Source of the DNA: JAFAGX01 sp963759875
Lineage (GTDB): Bacteria; Acidobacteriota; Terriglobia; Terriglobales; Acidobacteriaceae
Length of the DNA: 64,000 bases
Assembly (NCBI GenBank): GCA_963759875.1
Contig: CAVXBB010000015.1
Location: forward strand, 1,798,001 to 1,862,000
Reading direction: 5' to 3'
Shown: positions 53,107 to 63,222 of the stretch, piece after piece
Position numbering within the stretch: the stretch's first letter is position 1
Layout of the letters: each line of letters begins with the position of its first letter
Notes under the pieces: generated by a model
Database searches by the model: none
Seen by the model: the letters and a program-made list of their open reading frames with translations, nothing else
Told to the model about the DNA's origin: nothing
Program-made: the position numbers and the translations under genes

Positions 53107-53273
53107 CTCGGCCTCCTTCGTCCCGAGCCTTTTGGGTTGGATCCCGCAAAGTCTACTCGGTCCGTTGTGAGGCCGACGTCGTTATGACATCAGCCACAGG
53201 CGTTAGCACTCATTGACTCGAGCGCATCCGGTTCAGGTCCAGACGGCGATATAATCTCTAGACACGCTGGTGC

Positions 53274-53735
53274 ATGCCTGTAACCTTGTTGATCAACGGT
53301 GCTGAGCACAAGGTCGACGTTCCTGCCGATACTAAGCTCCTCTATGTGCTGCGCGACAACCTTGGCCTGACCGGAACCAAATACGGCTGCGGCGAAGGCA
53401 TGTGCGGAGTCTGCACGGTCTTGCTTGACGGCAAGCCAGCGCGCTCGTGCCAGGCGCCATTGAGTGTGGTGGCTGGGAAGAAAATCACTACGATCGAAGG
53501 CCTGGAGCAGAATGGCAAACTCCATCCCGTCCAGGAAGCATTTCTGAAAGCTGAGGCATTTCAGTGCGCTTACTGCACGTCGGGCATGATCATGGCCGCG
53601 GTGGGACTGCTGAGCAAGAATCCTCAACCAAGTGACGAGCAGATCATCAGCGCGATGGATGGAAACGTCTGCCGCTGCGGCACGCATCCCCGAATCATCG
53701 AAGCTGTGCGGCAGGTGGCAACGGAGAAGATATGA
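53274..53735 (+). CDS. 2Fe-2S subunit of a molybdenum hydroxylase (xanthine dehydrogenase family)
   Basis: 153 residues, the standard small subunit. The first plant-type 2Fe-2S cluster motif is YGCGEGMCGVCTVLLDG near residues 40-56 with a fourth Cys in ARSCQAP; the second, helical cluster uses CAYCTSGM near 103 and NVCRCGTHPRI near 136. It passes electrons from the molybdenum site outward. The start ATG at 53274 is reasonable although its ribosome-binding site is weak. It overlaps the large subunit gene by four bases (ATGA). No FAD subunit gene is present, as in isoquinoline 1-oxidoreductase-type enzymes that reduce cytochrome c. Confidence 0.93.
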   Translation: MPVTLLINGAEHKVDVPADTKLLYVLRDNLGLTGTKYGCGEGMCGVCTVLLDGKPARSCQAPLSVVAGKKITTIEGLEQNGKLHPVQEAFLKAEAFQCAYCTSGMIMAAVGLLSKNPQPSDEQIISAMDGNVCRCGTHPRIIEAVRQVATEKI

Positions 53736-55906
53736 GTACTTTGACGAAGGAATCAAACCGCGAGCTGATTTCTGAGCAAGAGCAGCACGAATCGGTGCCG
53801 CGATTCAGCTACGGCTTTGAGCTGCACCGCAGGGATTTCTTCAAGCTTCTGGGCGGAGGGATGCTTGTCTGCGCGTGCGCGGGTCCGGCGTTGACTCAGG
53901 AATCGGGAGCGCGGCGGCGCAATGATGACGAAGAGCTTCCGCAAAATATCTCTGCGTGGTTGCACATTGCTGAAGACGGCAAAGTCACCGTCTATACCGG
54001 AAAAGTAGAAATAGGCCAGAACATCCGTACATCTTTAACACAGCAGGTTGCGGAAGAACTGCGCGCCTCCCTTGATTCCATACAGCTTGTTATGGGTGAC
54101 ACGGCACTGACGCCTTACGACATGGGGACGTTCGGCAGCCGGACCACGCCAACGATGGGTCCACAGCTGCGGATGGTCTCGGCGGCAGCCCGGGAAAACC
54201 TCATTGATCTCGCTGCGGAACATTGGCATGTAGATCGCGCGTCTCTAACAGCGGAGAACGGCAGAATCACCGAGTCTCGTTCTAAGCAATCGATCTCTTA
54301 TGGCGAGCTGACAAAAGGGCAGGAACTCGTCCAATTGATCGGCGGCGATCCGGACCTGGAGCCGCCCAGCCAGTGGCGAATCGCGGGAACTTCGGTTCCG
54401 AAAATCGACGGACGGGCTTTTGTCACTGGCAAGCACAAGTACACGTCTGATCTGTCGCTGCCCGGAATGGTGTATGGCAAGGTGGTCCGGCCTTCGGCAT
54501 TTCGGGCAACTTTGAAATCGCTCAATACCAGTGGGGCCGAAGAAATTCCCGGTGTGACGGTTGTACATGATGGGAACTTTGTCGGAGTCACGGCGCCGGA
54601 TACGACAACCGCTGTCAAAGCTGTAAAAGCTGTTCGAGCTGAGTGGAGTGCGCCGAACCAAACTTCCGAATCGACACTTTTTCAGGATGTCAGAAAACCG
54701 GCAACCACCGAGACTGATAATCCCGGAGGCCCGCCGCGATTCACAACGGGATCGGTCGAGCAGGGATTGGCTTCGGCGGACAAAACGCTCACACAGACGT
54801 ACACGATTTCCTACATTCAGCACGTCCCGTCAGAGCCGCGTGCGGCAGTGGCGAAATGGGAAGACGGAAAGTTGACCGTATGGACGGGCACACAGCGACC
54901 GTTCGCCGTGCGTGATGAGTTGGCAGAAGCCTTTCGAATTTCCAAGGACAAAGTTCGAGTCATGGTGCCCGATACCGGTGCCGCTTATGGCGGCAAGCAC
55001 ACTGGTGAATGCGCGATTGAGGCTGCGCGACTGGCGAAAGCTGCCGCAAAACCCGTGAAGCTAGTCTGGACGCGTGAAGAAGAATTCACGTGGGCGTATT
55101 TTCGTCCCGCCGGGGTGATCGATGTAAAGAGCGGCGTGAGTAAAGATGGGAAGGTCGTCGCGTGGGAGTTCCACAACTACAACTCAGGTCCATCCGGGCT
55201 GCGGCCGGTGTATGCGTTCGCCAATCAGCACATCGAATTTCATCCGAGCGATCCACCGCTGCGGCAAGGATCGTACCGCGGGCTCGCGGCCCCTGCGAAC
55301 CACTTCGCCCGCGAAGTTCATATGGATGAACTCTCACAAGTGGTCAACATCGAGCCATTTGAATTTAGGATGAAGAACCTGAGCGATCCGCGGGCGCAGG
55401 CGGTTCTGCAAGCGGCTGCCAAGACATTCGGCTGGGGCGAACAAAAGAGTTCGCCGACGCGCGGCTTTGGCCTTGCGCTCGGTTTTGAGAAGGGCAGTTA
55501 CGTGGCCAACTGCGCGGAAGTGCAGATCAACGGCCGGGATGTTCAGGTAAAGCGTGTGGCTGAGGCGTTTGAATGCGGAGCCGTTGTGAATCCTAACGGA
55601 CTACAAAATCAAATTGCGGGCGCGATCATGATGGGATTGGGCGGCGCGGTGTTTGAAATTATCCACTTCGAGAATGGGAAGATTCTCAATCCGCACTTGG
55701 CCGAATACCGCGTACCGCGGTTCAGCGATATGCCGCAGATCGACGTTGAGATTCTCGACCGCAAGGATATCGCGCCTGCAGGCGCGGGAGAAACGCCGAT
55801 CATGGCGCTGGCTCCGGCGATCAGCAATGCGATCTTTGCCGCGACAGGGATTCGCCTGCGATCGCTCCCGATGGTGCCAGAAGGGTTGCCAGCGACGAAC
55901 CGCTAG
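53732..55906 (+). CDS. Molybdopterin-binding large subunit (IorB-like), Tat-exported
   Basis: 724 residues. A twin-arginine motif HRRDFFKLLGGGMLV near residue 32 marks Tat export, so the folded two-subunit enzyme works in the periplasm, the small subunit probably riding along. Molybdenum-cofactor contacts: VYTGKVEIGQNIRTSLTQQ, GTFGSRTTPTMGPQLR, TGAAYGGKHTGECAIEAAR, GSYRGLAAPANHFARE and the active-site Glu in APAGAGETPIMALAPAISN near 690. The family hydroxylates N-heterocycles or aldehydes using water; the substrate is unknown. Electrons would go to a periplasmic cytochrome c, which is notable given the cytochrome locus elsewhere in the window. Confidence 0.9.
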   Translation: MSTLTKESNRELISEQEQHESVPRFSYGFELHRRDFFKLLGGGMLVCACAGPALTQESGARRRNDDEELPQNISAWLHIAEDGKVTVYTGKVEIGQNIRTSLTQQVAEELRASLDSIQLVMGDTALTPYDMGTFGSRTTPTMGPQLRMVSAAARENLIDLAAEHWHVDRASLTAENGRITESRSKQSISYGELTKGQELVQLIGGDPDLEPPSQWRIAGTSVPKIDGRAFVTGKHKYTSDLSLPGMVYGKVVRPSAFRATLKSLNTSGAEEIPGVTVVHDGNFVGVTAPDTTTAVKAVKAVRAEWSAPNQTSESTLFQDVRKPATTETDNPGGPPRFTTGSVEQGLASADKTLTQTYTISYIQHVPSEPRAAVAKWEDGKLTVWTGTQRPFAVRDELAEAFRISKDKVRVMVPDTGAAYGGKHTGECAIEAARLAKAAAKPVKLVWTREEEFTWAYFRPAGVIDVKSGVSKDGKVVAWEFHNYNSGPSGLRPVYAFANQHIEFHPSDPPLRQGSYRGLAAPANHFAREVHMDELSQVVNIEPFEFRMKNLSDPRAQAVLQAAAKTFGWGEQKSSPTRGFGLALGFEKGSYVANCAEVQINGRDVQVKRVAEAFECGAVVNPNGLQNQIAGAIMMGLGGAVFEIIHFENGKILNPHLAEYRVPRFSDMPQIDVEILDRKDIAPAGAGETPIMALAPAISNAIFAATGIRLRSLPMVPEGLPATNR

Positions 55907-55927
55907 TATTCATCCCAGCCGTAATCA

Positions 55928-58511
55928 TTATCTTAACCCCTTTACAACGTAGGCTTCCGAGAGAACTTGATCATAGACATACGCATACGCGCGACCGTCC
56001 GGGGAGAATTGTGGTCCGGCAACGCTGGCGATGCCGGCTTTAAGGTCGTTACCAAAGGTCTTCCAGAATTGCAATTTCCCGGTCGCAACATTCACTTCAT
56101 ACACCTTCACCGCTCCCGCGTTTTGGCCGTTTGCCGCCACATAGATCGAAGCGCCATTCGGGGACCAACTGGTTGGGTAATATTTTGAATCGAGTCCAGG
56201 GATTGGCTTTAGGCCGCTGCCATCGAGTGGCCAAACACCCCAATTGCCATCCGGCTCGATAACTACGGTGTTGCGGCCGTCGGGAGACAACATTACGCCA
56301 GACACGCCTTCAGGTGTAATGGGTTTGGCGTTGCCCGTCTTGATATCGATCAGGTAGTCGCGCGCTCCGCGACCCGTTTCAATGCCGCTGGCCAGCAACT
56401 GCTTGCTGTCGGGCAGATACCGGACCTCGCCGTAGCTGATGTTGTCGTGCGTCAACTGCCGGGCTTCACCGGCACCAGTGGGAACCAAACTCAGAGGGCC
56501 GGTTTTCGTCGGAACGGTGATAACCCACTTGGCGTCTGGCGATATTGCTTTCGCGATGCCGCTGCCCAGTTGTACTGGCGGAGAGCCGTCAGTGTTGCGT
56601 AAGAAAACGGTATAGTTAGGCCCGCCTCCATCGGCTTCTTCTTCGAACAGAACCTTTGTGCCGTCCCGGCTCATATCACGCAGGTTCGACCAGCCCAACC
56701 AGCCGAGTTCTTTCTCGCCTTTTCCGCCGGCCGGCATGCCGCGAATCCCAACGCGCTCTTCGTGCCTGATCATCAACGTCAACGGGCCACGCATGTCTTT
56801 CAGCCACATGCCGCCGGGCACGTTCACAATGGTGCGGAGCTTGCCGCCTGAATGTAACCCCGTGCAGATTGTTTGCGCTGCCCGTGTTCGAGGCGGAGAA
56901 CCAAACTTCGTCGCCGCTCGGCGACCACAAAACACCCTCTATCGAGGACCACCCCGACGACAGTTTCTTCTCGTGCCCATCCGGTCCGATTACCGCAACC
57001 GATCCCTGATCATCCCCAGCGGGATTCTCATGATCCGAAAACGCGACTGATTTACCATCCGGTGAAATCTTGGGATGGCTAATCCAGTTGATGGTTTCCA
57101 GTAAAACGTGCCCGGCCGGATACTCCAGTCGCCAGTGACTGGTCTCAGGCACGAAACGCACGACTGCCATGCTCTCGCCGTTGGCAGCCCAATCTGCATC
57201 TTGGACATTGTCAAGGACTTCCCGCGGCGTACCACCGCTCAATGACACACGAGCCAGAGTCCCCGATCGCGCGTAGCCGCCGTAAAATTTTGTGTTCAAC
57301 CGGATCGCGAGCTCGCCGTTCTTCGATATCGAGAGCAATTCGGCGTTTTTGATTCCTAGTTCACGGGAGCCGGTATCATCGACACGCGCCAAGTAGAACT
57401 GCTGGTCACCGCCTTCCCAGGACGCGTCATAGACAATGCTTCCATCGGGTGCAAAACGCGCGTTTCCGATCGAACCTGTGCGGAAAGTGATTTGCTTATA
57501 TTCCGCTGGCGGGCCGGCTGCGCTGTGGTGTCCCCACCACCAGCCGACGCTGAGAATTGCCGCTGCCGCTATGATCACAGCAGCTGTCCAGACGAGCGTT
57601 TTTGGTGAGGCTTTGCTAACTTGCGCCGTCGCCTGTGCACCTGATTTAGCTGAAGAGAGTTCGGTTAGCGCTTCCAGATCGAATGCCAGATCGCTAGCGG
57701 AATGGAACCGCTGCGACGGACTTTTTTCCAGGCAATGCCGCACAATGCGTTCAAGCCCTGGCGGAACGTTGCGACCGGTTTCGGTAAGCTCCGGAATCTC
57801 TTCCTTCAGAATCGCACTCATAGTGTCCGCGGCTGATTCGCCGTGAAACGCCCGCCTGCCCGAAATCATTTCGTACAGAATCGCGCCAAAAGAGAAGATG
57901 TCGGAGCGCGCATCGGCTGGTTTTCCCCGAACCTGTTCGGGCGACATATATCCAACCGTCCCCATGACCACGCCGGGTTCCGTAGCTGCCTGGACGGTTG
58001 GAGCCTCGCCGCTTTCGCGCGCTATCTCGGGTCGCGTCAGCTTTGCCAAACCGAAATCTAAAATCTTGATGCGGCCATCGTTAGTAATGAACAGATTTTC
58101 GGGCTTCAGGTCGCGATGTACGATGCCCTTTTCGTGGGCTGCCGCCAATCCGCGAGCGACATGCAGTGCATAGTCAATTGCTTTTCGGAGCGACAGCGGG
58201 CCGCGCTTCAGGCAGCTTCGCAGCGTCTCACCTTCCAGCAGTTCGGAAACTATGTAAGGCGCGCCATCCTTGTCGCCGATATCGAAAATCGACAGGATGT
58301 TGGGATGGCTCAGCGCCGCTGCGGCGCGGGCTTCCTGGGAAAAGCGCTGGAGGCGGTCAGGATCTGCCGAGTATGATGCCGGCAAAAGCTTGATTGCGAC
58401 CGGGCGATTGAGGCGGGAATCATGGGCCCGATACACTTCGCCCATGCCGCCCGCGCCTAGCAGCGACTGTATTTCGTAGGGCCCGAGCTTCGTGCCTGAA
58501 CTGAGAGCCAT
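55928..58511 (-). CDS. PknB-type Ser/Thr protein kinase with TolB/WD40-like sensor domain (one frameshift near 56855)
   Basis: Two frames (58511-56676 and 56935-55928) join into one protein of about 860 residues if one T is dropped near 56855, giving VTSGGKLRTIVNVPGG. The kinase domain covers residues about 12-275: GAGGMGEVYRAHD (P-loop), VAIKLLPA (Lys), GIVHRDLKPENLFI (catalytic loop), ILDFGLAKL (DFG) and GTVGYMSPEQVRG. A membrane helix (TLVWTAAVIIAAAAILSVG) near 310 separates it from an extracytoplasmic TolB-like propeller (RFAPDGSIVYDASWEGG, HPKISPDGKSVAFSDHEN, RYLPDSKQLLASGIE, GVMLSPDGRNTVVIEP). Such kinases are expanded in Acidobacteriota; the ligand is unknown. Confidence 0.85.
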
Positions 58512-58777
58512 AGTTTTGGGATTATAGCGCGGAGGCAGTCTCGATATTTCTGGCCTGTGGTGGACAATTAACGTGCGCTAGGCTGCTTTCCTGGTTTGCA
58601 CGGTGAGGTCCATCGTCTCCCAGGCCCAAGTTGCCCAATACATTTGCCCTGACTTCTCCACTGATGCCTATTGTGTCAACTGAGGCGGCGTATTGCCTAT
58701 GCTCGAAATTCAGTGTGTGAGGCGAGGTTGTTCGGCGCCTAAAACTGCCCTTACGAGTGGCTGGCCAGTTGAACTGG

Positions 58778-61537
58778 TCAAAGGCGCAATTCCGCGCGGA
58801 TTGTTCCGTCTTCCATGTCGCTCTGGAATTGGAATCCGAGTTTCTCGCAAATATTCAGCATCTCGCGATTTTCGGAAAGAATTACAGAAATCACGCGGTC
58901 GAGCTCTTCATCACGGGCGACCTGAATGAGCCGACGGTACAGTTCCGTTCCCAATCCGAGATGCTGGCGACGATCATCGACCAGCACAGCGAGTTCGGCT
59001 TCATTGCGTCCTCGCAATTTGCTGAGACGGCCAATGGCAATGATTTCGGGTGTGCCATCTTTCCTCTTGCTCTCGACCACCAACGCCATTTCACGATCGT
59101 AGTCAATAAAGCAGATTCGGGTCAGCCGCTCGTGCGCCGTGCGATGGCTAAGTTTCAGCGGCTGGAAATAGCGCAGATAAACGCTTCGTTCAGAAAGAGC
59201 TTCATGCAGACGGATTAACAGTGGTTCATCTTCCGGACGGATTGGGCGAATAGTCACGGCTTCGCCATTTTTCATCGTCCATGCTTTCATATATTGCGAT
59301 GGGTACGGACGGATCGCCAGTCGTGGTAGTTCGTCCGGATGAACGTTCGGGCCGTATACGACCACGCGCGCATCCAGCGCCAGCAGCCGCTCAGAGGAAG
59401 CGAGTAGCGGATTAATGTCGATCTCCTTAATCCATGGCTGCTCGACAACCAACTGGCTGAAGCGAACTAGCAACTCTTCTAGCGCTGCTACATCGATTGT
59501 TTTTCTGCCGCGGACTCCTTGCAGCGCCTCGAATACTTTTGTCTGCTCGATCATGCGGCGGGCAAGAGTTGTGTTTAAGGGCGGCAAAGCTAATGCCCGG
59601 TCCTTGAACACTTCAACCAGCTGTCCGCCAGCTCCGAATAACAACACCGGGCCGAACTGCGGGTCAACACTGCTGCCAAGGATTACTTCATAGCCATCGA
59701 GCTTCGCCATGGGCTGGACGGTCACGCCCAAGAAATGCTGGGGGCCAGCTTTCTCACCCACAGAGTGTCTGATTTCGCGAAATGCGCCTCGAACGGTGTC
59801 TGCGTCGGCCAAGTTCAGTTGCACTCCACCCACGTCCGTTTTGTGCGTGATGGTTTCAGAAAACAACTTGAGCACGACCGGATAACCGATCCTTTGTGCC
59901 TGCTCAATGGCTTCATCTTCACTAAGGGCAGTAACTGTTTTGACGATTGGAATTCCGTAGCTGGCGAGTACTTCCTTGGATTCGACTTCGGTGAGAATTG
60001 TGCGTCCAGCGTGCCTCGCGCAGCGGACGATGTGTTCCGCGCGCGCACGATCTGGGCCCGCTTCAGAACCGGCGCGCAGCACCGGGGTCTCGTAAAGTGC
60101 ACGCAGGTTGTAGCTGTAGCGCCACATGTAACAGAAAATTTTCGCGGCAGTGTCAGGAAAGGGATAGGTGGGAATACCCGCTGTGTGCAGGATGTCAACT
60201 CCCGCGGTCATCTCAGGTCCGCCCATCCAACTCGCGATGACTGGTTTGCCGGTGCTTTGAGCGTAAGATTTCAGGCGCTCCGCCGTCTGGGTCGGTTCCG
60301 ACATGCCCTGCGGGCAAAGAATCGCGAGCAGGCCATCAACATTGGCGTCGTTGACGACGATATCGACGACTTTGGCGTACTTGTCAGGCAAAGCGTCGCC
60401 CAAAATATCAACCGGATTGTTGTGACTCCAATGAGGCGGCAATAGCTCATTGAGCTGTTGCATAGATTTTTCGGAAAGCTCAGCTAGTCGGCCGCCATTG
60501 GTGATGACCGAATCAGCTGCTAGGACTCCCGGTCCGCCTGCGTTGGTTACAACCGCAAGGCGAGGGCCGCGCGGACGTGGCTGCTTCGCGAGTACTTCCG
60601 CCATATAAAACAGATCGCCAATGGTATTGACACGCAACACACCACAGCGCCGGAATGCCGCTTCCAGAACCTCATCACTTCCGGCCAATGATCCAGTGTG
60701 TGACGCGGCGGCGTGGGCAGCGGCTTGGGTGCGGCCGGCTTTGATAACGATGATTGGCTTGCTTAGCGTGACTTCGCGCGCGGCGGAAAGGAACTTCCTT
60801 GCGTCACCAACAGACTCCATATACATCACAATGCTGTGGGTTCGGGGATCATTACCCAGATAGTCGATCAGGTCGCCCCAGCCAACGTCCAGCATCGATC
60901 CGACCGAGACAAAGGCGCTGAACCCGACCATCTCTTTCTGACACCAGTCGAGGACGGCAGTGCACAACGCGCCGCTCTGGCTGATAAATGCGACGTTCCC
61001 CGGCCGCGCCATATGTGGGGCGAACGTTGCGTTTAGGCCGCTGATCGGATTCATAATTCCGAGGCAATTCGGTCCGAGGAGACGAATTCCGGTTCCGCGC
61101 AACCTTTCCAGGATTTGTTGTTCCAGTTTTTCGCCTTCTTGGCCACGCTCTTTGAATCCGGCGGAAATTACGATGATGCCGCGAACGCCAGCTTCAACAC
61201 ATTCACTGACAATACCTGGAACCGTTACGGCTGGCGTGACGATGATCGCCAAATCGACGGACTCAGGTACAGAGCCAATGCGCGGGTAGGCTTTGATTCC
61301 GAGGATGCTCGCATGCTTGTCGCTGACGGGATAAACCGTGCCGCCAAACGGACTGCTCACCAGGCTCCAAACCACCGCGCGTCCAACCCCGCCCTGCCGC
61401 TCGCTAGCTCCTATGACGGCCACGCTGCGGGGCGCAAACATCGCGTTGAGCGGGTGGTCTTCGGACCGGAAAACGTCATGCGCCCGGTCTTGAACTGCCG
61501 GTTTGTTGATCTTGCCAGCGGATATGGTGGCACTCAT
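58778..61537 (-). CDS. ADP-forming acyl-CoA synthetase / GNAT protein acetyltransferase fusion (Pat-like)
   Basis: 919 residues. Residues about 30-125 form the CoA-binding Rossmann domain (MFAPRSVAVIGASERQGGV). The succinyl-CoA-synthetase-like region has LLGPNCLGIMNP, the catalytic His in AAASHTGSLAGSDEVLE near 275 and NNPVDILGDALP. An ATP-grasp domain follows near 500-690 (EVLASYGIPIVKT, GYPVVLKLFSETITHKTDV). The C-terminal GNAT domain (about 750-919) carries the acetyl-CoA loop QHLGLGTELYRRL. The layout equals enterobacterial Pat/PatZ and related ADP-forming acetate-CoA ligases; the conserved catalytic His suggests the synthetase half may be active. It may acetylate protein lysines or make acetate and ATP. 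Confidence 0.9.
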   Translation of the reverse strand: MSATISAGKINKPAVQDRAHDVFRSEDHPLNAMFAPRSVAVIGASERQGGVGRAVVWSLVSSPFGGTVYPVSDKHASILGIKAYPRIGSVPESVDLAIIVTPAVTVPGIVSECVEAGVRGIIVISAGFKERGQEGEKLEQQILERLRGTGIRLLGPNCLGIMNPISGLNATFAPHMARPGNVAFISQSGALCTAVLDWCQKEMVGFSAFVSVGSMLDVGWGDLIDYLGNDPRTHSIVMYMESVGDARKFLSAAREVTLSKPIIVIKAGRTQAAAHAAASHTGSLAGSDEVLEAAFRRCGVLRVNTIGDLFYMAEVLAKQPRPRGPRLAVVTNAGGPGVLAADSVITNGGRLAELSEKSMQQLNELLPPHWSHNNPVDILGDALPDKYAKVVDIVVNDANVDGLLAILCPQGMSEPTQTAERLKSYAQSTGKPVIASWMGGPEMTAGVDILHTAGIPTYPFPDTAAKIFCYMWRYSYNLRALYETPVLRAGSEAGPDRARAEHIVRCARHAGRTILTEVESKEVLASYGIPIVKTVTALSEDEAIEQAQRIGYPVVLKLFSETITHKTDVGGVQLNLADADTVRGAFREIRHSVGEKAGPQHFLGVTVQPMAKLDGYEVILGSSVDPQFGPVLLFGAGGQLVEVFKDRALALPPLNTTLARRMIEQTKVFEALQGVRGRKTIDVAALEELLVRFSQLVVEQPWIKEIDINPLLASSERLLALDARVVVYGPNVHPDELPRLAIRPYPSQYMKAWTMKNGEAVTIRPIRPEDEPLLIRLHEALSERSVYLRYFQPLKLSHRTAHERLTRICFIDYDREMALVVESKRKDGTPEIIAIGRLSKLRGRNEAELAVLVDDRRQHLGLGTELYRRLIQVARDEELDRVISVILSENREMLNICEKLGFQFQSDMEDGTIRAELRL

Positions 61538-61795
61538 AAAGCTTCAGTTTACGGCAGAAACGCTTGCGCGTCTGCGACGCAAATCACAACCCTCGAAGCC
61601 AACCTGAAGATTTAGTAGGGCTTACTCAATGACCAGGTTGGAGCGAGAAATTGACACCGAGTTTGCAAATTACAGCACTTTCCCGGGTTGCGCGGCTGAG
61701 ATTCTGTAGTAACATTCGTGAACACAAACCTGCCTTTCGGCGGTGTGGGGTTTGCGTGACGGGTTCTACGTCACAGTTCCGAATCGGAGGGTTTC
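61538..61795. other. Upstream region of small membrane protein with possible stem-loop
   Basis: Within this 258-base gap the plus strand around 61718-61765 can fold as nested stems (GAAC with GTTC, AAACC with GGTTT, GCC with GGC around a TTTC loop), shortly before the small gene's GGAGGG site. It may be a structured leader; the pairing is imperfect. Confidence 0.3.
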
Positions 61796-61963
61796 ATGGA
61801 TGATCGGGCCCTGAGTAATTCCTCGACAGCCACAATCAATTCTGAGTCATCTGGATTGCCACGAACAAGCCGCGGAATCTGGGTTTTGACTGCTTACGGC
61901 ATTTCTGGATTGGCGCTTTTTGGTGTGTTGGTTTACTACTTCTCCAGCTACGTGACCCACTAA
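61796..61963 (+). CDS. Small single-helix membrane protein (55 residues)
   Basis: A short gene with a strong start: GGAGGG six bases before ATG. The protein has a polar N-terminus (DDRALSNSSTATINS), the basic patch PRTSRG and one membrane helix (VLTAYGISGLALFGVLVYY) ending FSSYVTH. No homologue is recognised. It stands alone between two minus-strand genes. Small single-pass proteins like this often accompany larger membrane complexes, but nothing nearby suggests which. Confidence 0.6.
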   Translation: MDDRALSNSSTATINSESSGLPRTSRGIWVLTAYGISGLALFGVLVYYFSSYVTH

Positions 61964-61999
61964 AGTCTCGTTTTCTGGAGCGGTGCTCTCGATAAGAGG

Positions 62000-63121
62000 T
62001 TAGCTGGCCGCACTCTGTTCGCTGGAGACAGCCTCAGCATGAGTGCGCATGCCTGATTCGGCGCGGGCCAGATCGAGATCGCGATGCAGGACATCGAGGA
62101 TTACACTCGGCAACTCTCTTCCCCACGCATCCAAGTCGTCCTCGCTCCAGCTGCCATTTAAGCGGATTGCGTGGTCGGACAGGTCCTCTGGAAATGCAAG
62201 GCGATATTCGCCCTCACGTTCGAGGATGTCCCCAATCTCGCGTCCTGTGCCCAAATCGAACATGCGACGCCGGGAGCGCCCGTGATCATTAATGTAGGCC
62301 AGTAATATTTCGCCATGTTGTTCGAAATTGGGGTGGTAGTACCAAGCCTGGCTGGCTTCGAATTTGGGATGTGGCCTTCGGCGCTTGGGAGTGACCACAG
62401 CTTCTACAGGTTTGTCATTGGTGGGATCGTAGTAAAGAATGCGTTGGCACGAGTCACAGAAAAGCACTTCCTCGCCCGCCCGGACCTCATTGTAGGTTTG
62501 AGGGCGAAGCATTACCTGGCAAGCCAGGCATTTATGATCTCGTACTTCGGAAATACCCGTTCCACGATGCTTCGACACACGATCGTAATGGCGCAAAAGA
62601 TCAGCGCCCACTCCCGAGCGCAAGCTGTGCCGCTTGGCATTCCACTCGGCTAGCTGCTTTTCATCTTCGGCAGTGCGTTGGCGGGCTTCAGCCTTTTCTT
62701 TTTCGATTTCTGCTGTTTCTTCCTTTAGCTCGCGCTCAGCCGCTTTGACATCCTTTTCCCGCGCTTCGGCGTTGACCATCAACTCGAGAACCCTGTCCTC
62801 ATTGATCCGGATATCCTGTTCGGCGAACTGAATCTCGTGCAAGAGGGCTTTGTATTGCTCGTTCGTCTTTACGTCAAGCGACTGGTCGCGGTACTTGGAG
62901 ATTTTTTGCTGCAGGTCCTGAATAGCGGTTTCGTACTTTCGGCGCGCCGCTTCATCCGCCTTAATTGCAGCTTTCGCTTTTTCCTGTGTAGCTTTTGTTC
63001 CGACCAGCTTTGCCTCTATCGCAGTGACGCGCTTAGGCAGCGCAGCAATTTCCTCTCTGAGGCGCAGGATTTCCCGGTCGACTTTCTGAAGTTCGATGAG
63101 GTTCTGAACGTCTGGGAGCAT
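62000..63121 (-). CDS. Coiled-coil protein with C4 zinc ribbon (CT398-like)
   Basis: About 373 residues from the ATG ending at 63121 (MLPDVQNLIELQKVDREIL); the open frame reaches 63340 but the extra residues look non-coding. Residues 1-170 form a long antiparallel coiled coil rich in Lys, Glu and Ala. A C4 zinc ribbon follows near 208-245 with CLACQVMLRPQ and FCDSCQRILYY. This is the zf-RING_7/CT398 arrangement, a widespread family of uncertain function. The last 110 residues (EASQAWYYHPNFEQHGEIL, RMFDLGTGREIG) form an extra domain not usual for the family. The hybrid regulator gene lies upstream on the same strand. Confidence 0.8.
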   Translation of the reverse strand: MLPDVQNLIELQKVDREILRLREEIAALPKRVTAIEAKLVGTKATQEKAKAAIKADEAARRKYETAIQDLQQKISKYRDQSLDVKTNEQYKALLHEIQFAEQDIRINEDRVLELMVNAEAREKDVKAAERELKEETAEIEKEKAEARQRTAEDEKQLAEWNAKRHSLRSGVGADLLRHYDRVSKHRGTGISEVRDHKCLACQVMLRPQTYNEVRAGEEVLFCDSCQRILYYDPTNDKPVEAVVTPKRRRPHPKFEASQAWYYHPNFEQHGEILLAYINDHGRSRRRMFDLGTGREIGDILEREGEYRLAFPEDLSDHAIRLNGSWSEDDLDAWGRELPSVILDVLHRDLDLARAESGMRTHAEAVSSEQSAAS

Positions 63122-63222
63122 CGTTGAGATAGCGACTAAATCGATTTTAGCACGTGGAGAGCGCGCCCAATCGCCAATCACGGATAGCTTGAACTCCCAG
63201 TGAGGCTTCTGCAAGCGTCTGC

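Noticed and set aside
52517..53149. Second minus-strand frame of 210 codons inside the IS110 element
   Set aside because: It overlaps the transposase in another frame, is Arg/Gly-rich without motifs and is a typical shadow of a GC-rich gene.
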